64,000 bases of DNA from contig NZ_FNNS01000005.1 of the NCBI RefSeq assembly GCF_900106795.1, positions 1 through 64,000 on the forward strand, given 5' to 3'. Positions 44,335 through 52,777 of the stretch are shown here, piece after piece. Source of the DNA: Aequorivita viscosa (GTDB lineage: Bacteria > Bacteroidota > Bacteroidia > Flavobacteriales > Flavobacteriaceae). Numbering within the stretch: position 1 is the first letter of the stretch; every line of letters begins with the position of its first letter. A model generated the notes under the pieces. It did no database searches and was not told the DNA's origin. It saw only the letters and a list, made by a program, of their open reading frames with translations. Position numbers and translations under genes: made by a program.

Positions 44335-45444
44335 ATGAAGCAATTTCTTGCCGCCTTATTACTCATTCTTCTGAATTTCTCGCTTTTTTCACAAGAAGAA
44401 GAAAAGAAGCCCATTTCCTTGGAAGCCGACTTTTTCTATGGAAACATTGTAGAACACAATCCGAGTATTCAACACTTAATTACAGGACATCCCACTGGTT
44501 TTGTGCTTTCCTATAACAGAAAAACCTATGGTTTTAACGAATGGGAGCGCAGGTACAATTTCCCAGATTGGGGGTTTTCTATGAGCTATCAAAATTTGCA
44601 CAATGAGTATTTGGGGCATGCCGTAGGTGTGTATGGGCATATAAATTGGTATTTTTTCAATCGTCATCTTAGATTCCAAATAGGCGAAGGAATTGCGTAT
44701 GTTTCCAAGCCTTACAATTCCGAAACAAACTACAATAATACAGTTTACGGCAGTCAGCTATTAAGTTCAACATTTATAAAAGCAAATTTTGTCCGCGAGA
44801 ATATTTGGAAAGGCTTGGGTTTTCACGCAGGATTTATTTTTATCCATTATAGTAACGGAAGTTTTAAAGCGCCAAATACCAGTACAAATACATTGGCAGT
44901 AAACGCAGGACTTAACTATCAATTGAATTACAAAGAATTCCCAGATTTTATCCACAAGGAGGATTCTCTCAGCTCGACTTACGCGGAAAGAATTGCATAT
45001 AATTTCGTTTTTCGAGGGGGCGTGAATGAAGCTGGTGTAATTGGCCTTGGACAAGATCCATTTTATGTGTTGTCTTTTTTTGCTGATAAACGAATCAATT
45101 ATAAAAGTACGTTCCAACTTGGAGTAGATGTTTTCTTTTCAACTTTTTTAAAAGAATTGATTAATTTTCGCTCTATCGCCTATCCCGAAGATGGCCTTTC
45201 AGGGGATGAAGATTATAAGCGTGTGGGGCTTTTTGTGGGCCACGAATTGCGGTTTAACAGAGTCGCTGCCGTTACTCAATTAGGCTATTATCTTTATTGG
45301 CCCTATGAATTTGAAAATAGGGTTTATACCCGCTTAGGATTAAAACGCTATTTTTTCGACGATAATTTCTTTGCTACGGTCTCCGTTCATTCCCATTGGG
45401 CAAAAGCGGAAGCGGTGGAATTTGGAGTGGGAGTAAGATTATAG
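44335..45444 (+). CDS. Acyloxyacyl hydrolase / lipid A deacylase-like outer-membrane protein (PagL family)
   Basis: 369 residues with a signal peptide (1-20, FLAALLLILLNFSLFSQ). The rest is a series of amphipathic strands rich in Tyr, Phe and Trp, fitting an outer-membrane beta-barrel. The PagL-type active-site motif is visible as FIFIHYSNGSFKAPNTSTNT (His-Ser dyad with the SNG turn). It is predicted to remove an acyl chain from lipid A in the outer membrane. At 369 residues it is about twice the length of classical PagL; the N- and C-terminal parts form further strands, as in other Bacteroidota homologues. It is followed after 8 bp by the head-GIN lipoprotein, probably in one transcript. Confidence 0.82.
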   Translation: MKQFLAALLLILLNFSLFSQEEEKKPISLEADFFYGNIVEHNPSIQHLITGHPTGFVLSYNRKTYGFNEWERRYNFPDWGFSMSYQNLHNEYLGHAVGVYGHINWYFFNRHLRFQIGEGIAYVSKPYNSETNYNNTVYGSQLLSSTFIKANFVRENIWKGLGFHAGFIFIHYSNGSFKAPNTSTNTLAVNAGLNYQLNYKEFPDFIHKEDSLSSTYAERIAYNFVFRGGVNEAGVIGLGQDPFYVLSFFADKRINYKSTFQLGVDVFFSTFLKELINFRSIAYPEDGLSGDEDYKRVGLFVGHELRFNRVAAVTQLGYYLYWPYEFENRVYTRLGLKRYFFDDNFFATVSVHSHWAKAEAVEFGVGVRL

Positions 45445-45451
45445 GAATGCT

Positions 45452-46201
45452 ATGAAGAACCTCGTTTATCTATTTTCGATTTTATTTTTTGCTGGATGTA
45501 GTTCCGAGAAAATAGCAGATTGTTTCAAAAGTTCAGGAGCCATTGTACAGCGTGAAGTTGGGGTGTCGCCTTTCACCAAAATCCTGGTCTGGGATCGGAC
45601 AAAACTTTTTATTCAGCAAGGACAGGAACAGAAAGTGGTTGTAGAATCGGGAAAAAACCTGATTGAAAATGTAAAAGTTTCTGTCGTTGACGGGCAATTG
45701 GAAATACACAACAATAATTCCTGCAATTTGGCGCGCGATTATGGAATCACAAAAATATATGTTACCGCACCAAATATTACTGAAATTAGAAGCAGTACGG
45801 GCTATCTTATAGAAAGTATAGGCACCTTGCACTACCCAGATTTAACACTTCTCTCTGAAGATGCTAACTCAGGAGGTATTTACCACACCGATGGGGATTT
45901 TAAGCTAGATTTAAATGTGGAAACCCTGAATGTTGTTGCGAACGGATTGTCAAAGTTTTATTTGAGCGGAAAGGCCACAACCGCCAGTTTTGGTCTGTAC
46001 GCTGGCGATTGTAGAATCTATTCTGAAGATTTAATTGTTCAGGATTTAACAATTTATCACCGCGGCTCGGGGCCAATGGTAGTAAATCCACAGCAGTCTA
46101 TCAAAGGAAAAATAGTGAGTTTGGGCGATGTTATCTCCAAAAATAGACCGCCAGTTGTTGAAGTGGAAGCGTTATATCGTGGGAGGTTGATTTTTGATTG
46201 A
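45452..46201 (+). CDS. Head-GIN domain lipoprotein (DUF2807)
   Basis: 249 residues. The lipoprotein signal peptide ends in LFFAGC. A head-GIN-type beta-helix domain follows: REVGVSPFTKILVWDRTKLFIQQGQEQKVVVESGKNLIENVKVSVVDGQLEIHN, then repeated short strands (ITEIRSSTGYLIESIG; LNVVANGLSKFYLSGKATTASFGLYAGDCRIYSEDL). Such proteins are anchored at the cell envelope in Bacteroidota; function unknown. It starts 8 bp after the PagL-like gene, so the two are likely co-expressed. It converges on gldA with a hairpin repeat between them. Confidence 0.87.
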   Translation: MKNLVYLFSILFFAGCSSEKIADCFKSSGAIVQREVGVSPFTKILVWDRTKLFIQQGQEQKVVVESGKNLIENVKVSVVDGQLEIHNNNSCNLARDYGITKIYVTAPNITEIRSSTGYLIESIGTLHYPDLTLLSEDANSGGIYHTDGDFKLDLNVETLNVVANGLSKFYLSGKATTASFGLYAGDCRIYSEDLIVQDLTIYHRGSGPMVVNPQQSIKGKIVSLGDVISKNRPPVVEVEALYRGRLIFD

Positions 46202-46322
46202 GAATTCTCGTTGGATGTTGGTTAATTTTTTGAGCAATATTCCATCTTTAAAGTTGCATTTTTAACTAAACACCTCAAAATTAATCCGCAATTATTCCAT
46301 CAATTTTGAGCTATAGATGGAA

Positions 46323-46355
46323 AGACCCCACGGGTCTCAGAGACCTGTGGGGTCT
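46323..46355. repeat. Hairpin repeat at the 3' end of gldA
   Basis: AGACCCCACGGGTCT (46323-46337) pairs with AGACCTGTGGGGTCT (46341-46355), one wobble, three-base loop. It has no T-tract, so it is not a typical terminator. It looks like the dispersed GGTCTCAGAGACC-type hairpins of Flavobacteriia. The last residues and stop codon of gldA lie inside it. Confidence 0.7.
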
Positions 46356-47248
46356 GGTGAAGTCAATTCCCCAAAAAGCTTTTCTAAGGTAGTGTTTTTG
46401 TTGTGTAGTTGTAGAATTTTCAAGCCATTGTCGTGTGCAAAATCAAAAACCTTTGCTCGCATATCTTGATTAGTCGTAAAGTGTAGCTGATATACAAACC
46501 CAATTATATTTTCAACTTTTTCAATCTTTGGCAGTTGTTGAAGTGCAACCTCCTCAACACGGTAATCAAACTCAACCTCAATGATTTGTTTTTTGTTGTT
46601 TTGTAAGTCTTCCAGCTTTTTATCGAGCACAATTTCACCTTTATTAATGATAATTACACGGTCGCAGATTGCTTCAACTTCTTGCATTATATGACTAGAA
46701 AGCAATACCGTTTTTTCTTTCCCCGCATTTTTTATCAAACTCCTGATTTCGATTAATTGGTTTGGATCCAAACCAGTGGTAGGTTCATCGAGAATTAAAA
46801 CATCGGGATTGTGCAAAAGCGCACAAGCAAGGCCAACACGTTGTCTATACCCTTTAGAAAGTTGTCCGATTTTTTTATTTGCTTCAGGAATTAATCCAGT
46901 CTGGGCAATCACTTTTTCAACTTCCGCTTTTGTTGTAGCATAGATTCCCGCATTAAAAAGAAGGTATTCCCGAACATACATTTCTAAGTATAACGGATTG
47001 TGTTCTGGTAAATATCCTACGCTTTTTTTAATTTCGATGTCGTCTTTTCCTACTTCGAAACCATTCACAAACGCAACGCCTTCCGAAGGGGAAAGATACG
47101 TGGTTAAAATCTTCATCATCGAAGATTTTCCAGCGCCATTTGGACCTAGAAAACCAACAATTTCTCCTTTCTCTATTGAGAAAGAAACATTGTTCAGCGC
47201 TTTTTGTTCGCCGTAGGTTTTGGTGATATTTTCTACTTTTATCGACAT
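46337..47248 (-). CDS. gldA: Gliding-motility ABC transporter ATP-binding protein GldA
   Basis: 303 residues. ABC ATPase motifs are Walker A GPNGAGKSS, Q-loop-region VGYLPEHNPLYLEMYVREYLLFNAGIYA, signature LSKGYRQRVGLA, Walker B VLILDEPTTGLDP and switch His in LLSSHIMQEVE. The N-terminus MSIKVENITKTYGEQKALNNVSFSIEKGEIVGFLGPNG and overall length match GldA, which with GldF and GldG forms a transporter needed for gliding motility and/or T9SS function in Flavobacteriia. gldF and gldG are not adjacent here. The extreme C-terminus (PDPTGL and the stop) is encoded by a hairpin repeat, so the natural end of the protein has been replaced. Confidence 0.88.
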   Translation of the reverse strand: MSIKVENITKTYGEQKALNNVSFSIEKGEIVGFLGPNGAGKSSMMKILTTYLSPSEGVAFVNGFEVGKDDIEIKKSVGYLPEHNPLYLEMYVREYLLFNAGIYATTKAEVEKVIAQTGLIPEANKKIGQLSKGYRQRVGLACALLHNPDVLILDEPTTGLDPNQLIEIRSLIKNAGKEKTVLLSSHIMQEVEAICDRVIIINKGEIVLDKKLEDLQNNKKQIIEVEFDYRVEEVALQQLPKIEKVENIIGFVYQLHFTTNQDMRAKVFDFAHDNGLKILQLHNKNTTLEKLFGELTSPDPTGL

Positions 47249-47434
47249 ATTTTCAGATTGACAAAACTACATAAATTTTCTTCTCAAGAAGCGACCGTCC
47301 CGAACATTAAATTTTAATTAAAACGTTTCCATAATGACATTTATTGGGTAATTTAGCATCGATGAAATTTAGATTTACTTCCTTATCATTTCTTAATTTA
47401 AAGTTCATAGGAAGTTACAAACCATAGATTGGGA

Positions 47435-47442
47435 TAATTTTG
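47435..47442 (+). promoter_or_regulatory. -7 element upstream of the DAHP synthase gene
   Basis: TAATTTTG matches TAnnTTTG. Transcription would start near 47449, just ahead of the terminator-like hairpin at 47457. A clear -33 TTG was not found. Confidence 0.5.
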
Positions 47443-47456
47443 GTTTAACGTCTTTA

Positions 47457-47485
47457 AAAAGTCCTTTCTTGGGGCTTTTCTTTTT
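47457..47485 (+). terminator. Terminator-like hairpin in the leader of the DAHP synthase gene
   Basis: AAAAGTCC (47457-47464) pairs with GGGCTTTT (47472-47479) with one G-T pair, followed by CTTTTT. It lies between the predicted promoter and the start codon at 47500, so it could be an attenuator; no leader peptide with aromatic codons fits in the short leader. Confidence 0.5.
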
Positions 47486-47499
47486 CTGAAAAGTTATTT

Positions 47500-48582
47500 A
47501 TGGAAAACAAAAAAGAATTCCGCAATTGGTTGGACGCACTTGAGCTAAGCCATCCGCTAGTTATTGCTGGCCCTTGTAGTGCCGAAACAGAAGAGCAGTT
47601 ATTAAACATAGCACATCAATTAAAGAATACGAAAACATCGGTGTTACGCGCCGGAATTTGGAAGCCTCGAAGCCGCCCGGGAAATTTTGAAGGAAGTGGC
47701 GCTCCAGGCCTAAAATGGCTTCAAAAAGCCAAACAAGAAACGGGACTTTTAACAACAACTGAAGTGGCAAATGCAGCGCACGTGGAGTTGGCATTAAAGC
47801 ACGATGTTGATATTCTATGGATAGGTGCTAGAACAACTGTTTCTCCTTTTATCGTTCAGGAAATTGCTGAAGCAGTAAGAGGAACTGATAAAATTATTCT
47901 AGTCAAAAACCCGGTTAACCCAGATTTAGCATTGTGGTTAGGCGCTGTAGAGCGATTTTATGCCGTTGGAATTTCTAAACTTGGGGTGATTCATCGCGGT
48001 TTTTCTACGTATGAAAAAACTCGCTATAGAAACAATCCGGAGTGGCAGATTCCAATCGATTTACAAAACAAATTTCCTGATCTGCCTTTGATTCTCGATC
48101 CCTCACACATTGCTGGCAGGCGCGATATTATCTTTGACCTTTGCCAAACTGCATTAGATTTAAATTATGACGGGTTAATGATTGAAACCCACAACGACCC
48201 CGATAATGCGTGGAGCGATGCCGATCAACAAATTACACCTGCATCTTTAAAAAAAGGACTACACAGGTTAAAAATTCGTAAATCTGAAGGGGATCAAATT
48301 GAATTCAAAAACCAGCTGAACACCTTACGTTCCCAGATTGATTTAATCGACGATCAGATTATGGATATGATGGGAAAACGAATGAAAGTAGTTGATGCTA
48401 TTGGAGGGATGAAACGGAAAAATAACGTTGCTATTCTTCAGGTGAAACGCTGGAACCAAATTCTCGACAGAATGATTCAATTGGGAAGTGAAAACCAGCT
48501 GAGTGAAGAGTTTGTGCTGAAAATTTATAAAGCGATCCATCAAGAATCTATTGATCATCAGAAGAAGGTAATGGACGATTAG
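47500..48582 (+). CDS. Bifunctional DAHP synthase / chorismate mutase (type II)
   Basis: 360 residues. The N-terminal two-thirds is a DAHP synthase of the KDPG-aldolase-like class: HPLVIAGPCSAETEEQLL, TSVLRAGIWKPRSRPGNFEGSGAPGLKWL, DILWIGARTTVSPFIVQEIAEAV, VKNPVNPDLALWLGAVERFYAVG, LILDPSHIAGRRD and MIETHNDPDNAWSDADQQITP. The C-terminal ~90 residues are an AroQ-type chorismate mutase helix bundle: LNTLRSQIDLIDDQIMDMMGKRMKVVDAIGGMKRKNNVAILQVKRWNQIL. It combines the first step of the shikimate pathway with the branch point to Phe/Tyr, which allows feedback through the mutase domain. aroA, a later step in the pathway, is at 57419. Confidence 0.95.
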   Translation: MENKKEFRNWLDALELSHPLVIAGPCSAETEEQLLNIAHQLKNTKTSVLRAGIWKPRSRPGNFEGSGAPGLKWLQKAKQETGLLTTTEVANAAHVELALKHDVDILWIGARTTVSPFIVQEIAEAVRGTDKIILVKNPVNPDLALWLGAVERFYAVGISKLGVIHRGFSTYEKTRYRNNPEWQIPIDLQNKFPDLPLILDPSHIAGRRDIIFDLCQTALDLNYDGLMIETHNDPDNAWSDADQQITPASLKKGLHRLKIRKSEGDQIEFKNQLNTLRSQIDLIDDQIMDMMGKRMKVVDAIGGMKRKNNVAILQVKRWNQILDRMIQLGSENQLSEEFVLKIYKAIHQESIDHQKKVMDD

Positions 48583-49168
48583 AGATTGCTTTTCATGATT
48601 TTAGGAACCAGCCATTAAAAAGCGTGGTAAAAGTCAATTTGTAGCTGTATAATTATTTTAGGATATATTATCTGCATAGTTATTTTATGACGGGTTAAGG
48701 ATAGGTAAAAGACGTGTCAAACCCATATTTACTCCATAGACACTCCCATAAATGTCTAGGTTAAGTCCGGGTTAAGTCCGGGTCAGGTCTGGGTGAAATT
48801 TCCGTTTTTTTAGATAAAAATTGAAGCTTGTTAAGGGAAATTCGGTAAACAATAGAACGAATTCAGAAATTTCGTGCTATGGTTGATAAAGTCGTTACGG
48901 CACCTGTCTTAACAGAGACAGAACTTGCTAATATACACAATTACATGCTAAATGTCAAGTTTTTAATGAAAATCGATTTTGAAATCTTTGGACATTGGTC
49001 AACTGTAATCTGTAATCTAAGTTTTTGGCAATAGACTTGAGGCTTTCTTAAATTTATTTTATTCCTGAATCACCTTGCTATTTGGTGCGATAGATTAATT
49101 ATTAGGTAACCCTTCCAACAAAATAGTGCGGTTTATTATAATTTTCAGATTTTTAGAACAATGCAATG
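48583..49168. other. 665-bp intergenic region (to 49247) with a short tandem repeat
   Basis: Between the DAHP synthase gene and the rsgA promoter. The only structure I see is an 11-bp tandem repeat at 48759-48791. No terminator with a convincing stem was found after the DAHP synthase gene, and no ORF has recognisable content. Confidence 0.45.
48759..48797. repeat. 11-bp tandem repeat, three and a half units
   Basis: GGTTAAGTCCG (48759-48769), GGTTAAGTCCG (48770-48780), GGTCAGGTCTG (48781-48791), then GGTGAA. The first two units are identical; the third has drifted. Confidence 0.75.
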
Positions 49169-49176
49169 TACCTTTG
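49169..49176 (+). promoter_or_regulatory. -7 element upstream of rsgA
   Basis: TACCTTTG matches TAnnTTTG. Predicted transcription start near 49183, giving a leader of about 65 nt that contains a 14-codon upstream frame (49207-49251). Confidence 0.5.
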
Positions 49177-49206
49177 TAATTCGAAAAACCAACAGATATA
49201 AATAAT

Positions 49207-49251
49207 ATGAATATTCTTTTTTCTTCTGTATCAGCTATTTTATTAAAATGA
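49207..49251 (+). CDS. Possible 14-codon upstream reading frame overlapping the rsgA start
   Basis: ATG at 49207 opens MNILFSSVSAILLK, and its TGA stop (49249-49251) overlaps the ATG of rsgA as ATGA, the classic arrangement for translational coupling. It is inside the predicted leader. It may be only a chance frame; there is no homology to judge by. Confidence 0.3.
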   Translation: MNILFSSVSAILLK

Positions 49252-50195
49252 AAGGACTCGTATATAAATCCACCGGAAGTTGGTACTCTGTAAAGGCAGG
49301 GAATGGTACTTTTTATAATTGCCGTCTGAAAGGAAGATTCCGAATAGGAGGAATTAAAAGCACGAACCCTGTAGCCGTTGGAGACAGCGTGGAGTTTGAA
49401 ATAGATAAAAAAGGAGCTGAAGCCGAAGGAGTTATAACCAATATCGAGCCTCGGGAAAACTATATTATTCGTAAATCTGTAAATCTCTCAAAACAAACTC
49501 ATATCATCGCTGCCAATGTTGATTTGGCTTTTCTGTTAATCACCTATAACAATCCTCCTACTTTTACAAGTTTCATAGACCGGTTTTTGGTTACTGCCGA
49601 AGCCTATCACATTAAAGCTGTACTTCTTTTTAATAAAATTGATACGTATAACGAAGATGAATTATTGGAAATAAAATTGCTCGCTGCCCTGTATCGTGAT
49701 ATAGGGTATGAGTGCATCGGCATTTCTGCAATGACTGGGAAAAATGTAGATAAGGTAAAAGCCTTGATGCAGGATAAAGTAAGTATGTTTTCAGGTCATA
49801 GCGGTACGGGAAAGTCTACACTAGTAAATGCCTTAGAACCTGGTCTTGATTTGAAAACATCGAAGATTTCCGATCAACATTTACAAGGACAGCACACTAC
49901 AACTTTTGCCGAAATGTTCGACCTTTCTTTTGGCGGAAAAATCATAGATACGCCCGGAATAAAAGGGTTTGGTGTGGTAGAAATAGAAAAAGAAGAACTT
50001 GGCGATTATTTCCCAGAGTTTTTTAGGCTTAAAGATAAATGTAAGTTCAACAACTGTATGCATATTGAAGAACCGCAATGTGCAATAAAAGAAGCCTTGG
50101 AAACCGAAGAAATAGCTTGGTCAAGATATAGAAGCTATTTGCAAATTTTGGATGGGGAAGAAGAACATTTTAGAAAGGATATCTACGAGAAGTAA
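49248..50195 (+). CDS. rsgA: Ribosome small-subunit-dependent GTPase A
   Basis: 315 residues. An N-terminal OB fold (KGLVYKSTGSWYSVKAGNGTFYNCRLKGRFR) leads into a circularly permuted GTPase domain: G4 LLFNKIDTY, then G1 FSGHSGTGKSTLVN, then G3 IDTPGIKGFG. The C-terminal zinc-binding region has CKFNNCMHIEEPQCAIKEAL. RsgA matures the 30S subunit in the cytoplasm. The length is normal. It is followed 81 bp later by dtd. A very short upstream frame overlaps the start codon. Confidence 0.96.
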   Translation: MKGLVYKSTGSWYSVKAGNGTFYNCRLKGRFRIGGIKSTNPVAVGDSVEFEIDKKGAEAEGVITNIEPRENYIIRKSVNLSKQTHIIAANVDLAFLLITYNNPPTFTSFIDRFLVTAEAYHIKAVLLFNKIDTYNEDELLEIKLLAALYRDIGYECIGISAMTGKNVDKVKALMQDKVSMFSGHSGTGKSTLVNALEPGLDLKTSKISDQHLQGQHTTTFAEMFDLSFGGKIIDTPGIKGFGVVEIEKEELGDYFPEFFRLKDKCKFNNCMHIEEPQCAIKEALETEEIAWSRYRSYLQILDGEEEHFRKDIYEK

Positions 50196-50276
50196 CCGTT
50201 TAAATTCCGAGCCCCAAATCGCAAATCTCAAACTTTACTAACCCAGTTGTCAACAACAATTAACTTTTAACCTCCA

Positions 50277-50729
50277 ATGAGAGCGCTAATTCAAAGAGTG
50301 AAAAAAGCATCTGTTACTATAGACGGAAAAGTATTTTCTGAAATAAACCAGGGCTTGCTTATTCTTTTAGGAATTGAAGCCGGAGACACTCATGAAGATA
50401 TTAATTGGTTAGTCGGCAAAATAGCACGTCTTCGAATTTTCCCGGATGAAAACGAAGCGATGAATCTTTCCGTTCAAGATGTAAAAGGGAATTGTCTGGT
50501 TGTAAGTCAGTTTACACTTCACGCCAGCACTAAAAAAGGAAACAGGCCTTCATTTATAAAAGCCGCTCGACCCGAAATAGCTATTCCGTTATATGATAAC
50601 TTTATTCTTCAGTTAGAAAACGAAATCGAAAAAAAAGTAGCAACTGGAAGTTTTGGCGCTATGATGGATGTTGCCTTACTAAACGATGGACCGGTGACTA
50701 TTTGGATAGATTCAAAAAACAAAGAATAA
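50277..50729 (+). CDS. dtd: D-aminoacyl-tRNA deacylase
   Basis: 150 residues, the standard Dtd length. It hydrolyses D-amino acids (and Gly) from mischarged tRNAs. The start [34 protein letters not shown], the [23 protein letters not shown] block (SQFTL-type active site) and the [20 protein letters not shown] block with the Gly-Pro gate (NDGPVT) are all present. It lies after rsgA on the same strand and probably forms an operon with it. Confidence 0.96.
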   Translation: MRALIQRVKKASVTIDGKVFSEINQGLLILLGIEAGDTHEDINWLVGKIARLRIFPDENEAMNLSVQDVKGNCLVVSQFTLHASTKKGNRPSFIKAARPEIAIPLYDNFILQLENEIEKKVATGSFGAMMDVALLNDGPVTIWIDSKNKE

Positions 50730-50868
50730 CGTCATTAACTTTTTTTTAACCTTTAGGGATTTATTATCTTGCCAAACAATATTCCTCTTGATTTTAGGCA
50801 TCATCAAAAATCCTCCCGTGCCCAATTGATAGCGAATAAGTTTATATTTTATTTAAAAAATATTTTAA

Positions 50869-52773
50869 ATGATGAAAGGTATTTTTTGTCTGGCATGGTT
50901 GCTCTGCACGATTCCTTTATTTGCTCAGGATAATTACTCTATTTTAGCTATTCCAAAAGACCTCACAGAAAGGTCTAACAGTGTTGTGTTGGACGAACTA
51001 ATTGAAATTGACGTAACCGATATTTCCAAAATGAAGGTTACCAAAAAAAGGGTGGTAGCAGTTTTAAATAAACAAGGTGATAACGATCCCAAACTTTATG
51101 AATTTTACAGCAAGAATTCGCGCGTAAAAAAAATTGAAGCGAAGGTGTACGACGCTTTTGGAAAGAGAACCAATTATTTCAAAAAAAGGGATTTTTCTGA
51201 TGTGAGCCGAACTGGTAACGACATGTACGTAGACTCTAGAGTGTTGTATTTAAACTATACGCCTACCAAATATCCATACATTATCGTTTTTGAAAGCGAA
51301 GTTGAGTCTGGCGATTCGGCATTTATAGAATCTTGGGTTCCAATTAACGGATATGCAGAGAGCACCAAAAAAAGTGTATTCAAAGTTAAATATGACCCTA
51401 CTAATAAACCGCGATATAAACCTCGAAATTTAGAAGGTTACGATATAACTATAGAAGAAACCCCTGAAGAAATAATCTTCTCGGCAACTAATCTCAAGGC
51501 CATTCGCTATGAGGAGCATAGCCCCATAATGTCTAAAATATTCCCCAACGTATTGGTGGCGTTAGATAACTTTTATTTGAAAGGTGCCTTAGGTTCTGCT
51601 CACAATTGGGATCAGTTCGGAAAATGGATGGAAAAAGAACTTCTGTCTGATGTTAGGGACATTCCCGAAGGAACCATAGCAAGAGTTCGAAGTTTGGTAG
51701 CCAATGAAACCACCAACGAAGGAAAAGCTCGAAAAGTGTATGAGTTTGTTCAAAATAAAGTGAGATACATAAGCGTACAAATAGGGATTGGCGGTTGGAA
51801 ACCCATGCCAGCTTCCGAAGTTGATAAACTCAGCTATGGAGATTGTAAAGCCTTGACTAATTATACCAAAGCCTTGCTAGATGCTGTTGGTGTACCGTCT
51901 TACTACACAATTTTGTACGGGGATGTAAACAAATGGGATATTATGGACGATTTCGCTTCTGTTCAAGGAAACCACGTAATATTAGGAGTGCCAGATGGCG
52001 ATAAAATTACTTGGTTGGAATGTACAAGCCAAGACACTCCGTATGGATATATAGGAAGTTTTACCGATGACAGAAATGTACTAATCATTACTCCCGAAGG
52101 TGGGAAAATTGTACGAACCAAAATATACGAAGCCTCCGAAAACACTCAAATAAACAATATAGCGGTTAAAGTTGAACCAGACGGTAGTGTAGCTGCCCAA
52201 TTTAGCAGCGTTTCCAACGGAATACAGTACGAGGATAAATATTTACTTCCGAAGAAAAAAGCCGACGAAATCGATAATTATTATAAAAATCGATGGAGCC
52301 ACATTAACGGATTTTCTATTGCTGATATCAATTTTAATGATGATAAAAAGGGTATTGCATTTACCGAAACAATGAATATTCATATTCCGAACTATGCAAA
52401 CGCTGTGGGGAACGATTACCTTTTTAGTCCCAATATTTTTAATCAGAACAGTTATATTCCGCCTCGCGTGCTAGACAGAAATCAAAAACTATATATTGGC
52501 CATAGCTATGTAGATGTAGATACAGCCGAAATAGAAATTCCAGAAAACTTCATAATAGAAGCCATTCCAGAACCTACTGTACTCGAAACACAATTTGGAA
52601 AATACGAAGTCAATTTTACCAAAACCACCGAAAATAAATTGCGATATACCCGTAAAATTAAAATTGAAAAAGGCGAATATCCTCCTTCAGAATACGATAA
52701 TTATAGAGACTTTCTCCGTACAATAGCCCGTTTGGATAAAACGAAAGTCCTGTTAAAACAGAACGTACAATAG
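50869..52773 (+). CDS. DUF3857/transglutaminase-like secreted protein, catalytic triad intact
   Basis: 634 residues with a signal peptide (1-20, FCLAWLLCTIPLFAQ). An N-terminal DUF3857 domain (about 50-220) is followed by a transglutaminase-like core (about 260-400). The triad is visible: Cys326 in SYGDCKALTNYTKALLDAVGVPSYY, His369 in QGNHVILGV and Asp389 in LECTSQD. A C-terminal beta domain ends the protein. It is expected in the periplasm; the substrate is unknown. It heads a tandem group with two further DUF3857 proteins at 52778 and 54837, with a gap of only 4 bp to the next gene, so it is in the same operon. Confidence 0.88.
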   Translation: MMKGIFCLAWLLCTIPLFAQDNYSILAIPKDLTERSNSVVLDELIEIDVTDISKMKVTKKRVVAVLNKQGDNDPKLYEFYSKNSRVKKIEAKVYDAFGKRTNYFKKRDFSDVSRTGNDMYVDSRVLYLNYTPTKYPYIIVFESEVESGDSAFIESWVPINGYAESTKKSVFKVKYDPTNKPRYKPRNLEGYDITIEETPEEIIFSATNLKAIRYEEHSPIMSKIFPNVLVALDNFYLKGALGSAHNWDQFGKWMEKELLSDVRDIPEGTIARVRSLVANETTNEGKARKVYEFVQNKVRYISVQIGIGGWKPMPASEVDKLSYGDCKALTNYTKALLDAVGVPSYYTILYGDVNKWDIMDDFASVQGNHVILGVPDGDKITWLECTSQDTPYGYIGSFTDDRNVLIITPEGGKIVRTKIYEASENTQINNIAVKVEPDGSVAAQFSSVSNGIQYEDKYLLPKKKADEIDNYYKNRWSHINGFSIADINFNDDKKGIAFTETMNIHIPNYANAVGNDYLFSPNIFNQNSYIPPRVLDRNQKLYIGHSYVDVDTAEIEIPENFIIEAIPEPTVLETQFGKYEVNFTKTTENKLRYTRKIKIEKGEYPPSEYDNYRDFLRTIARLDKTKVLLKQNVQ

Positions 52774-52777
52774 TTAA

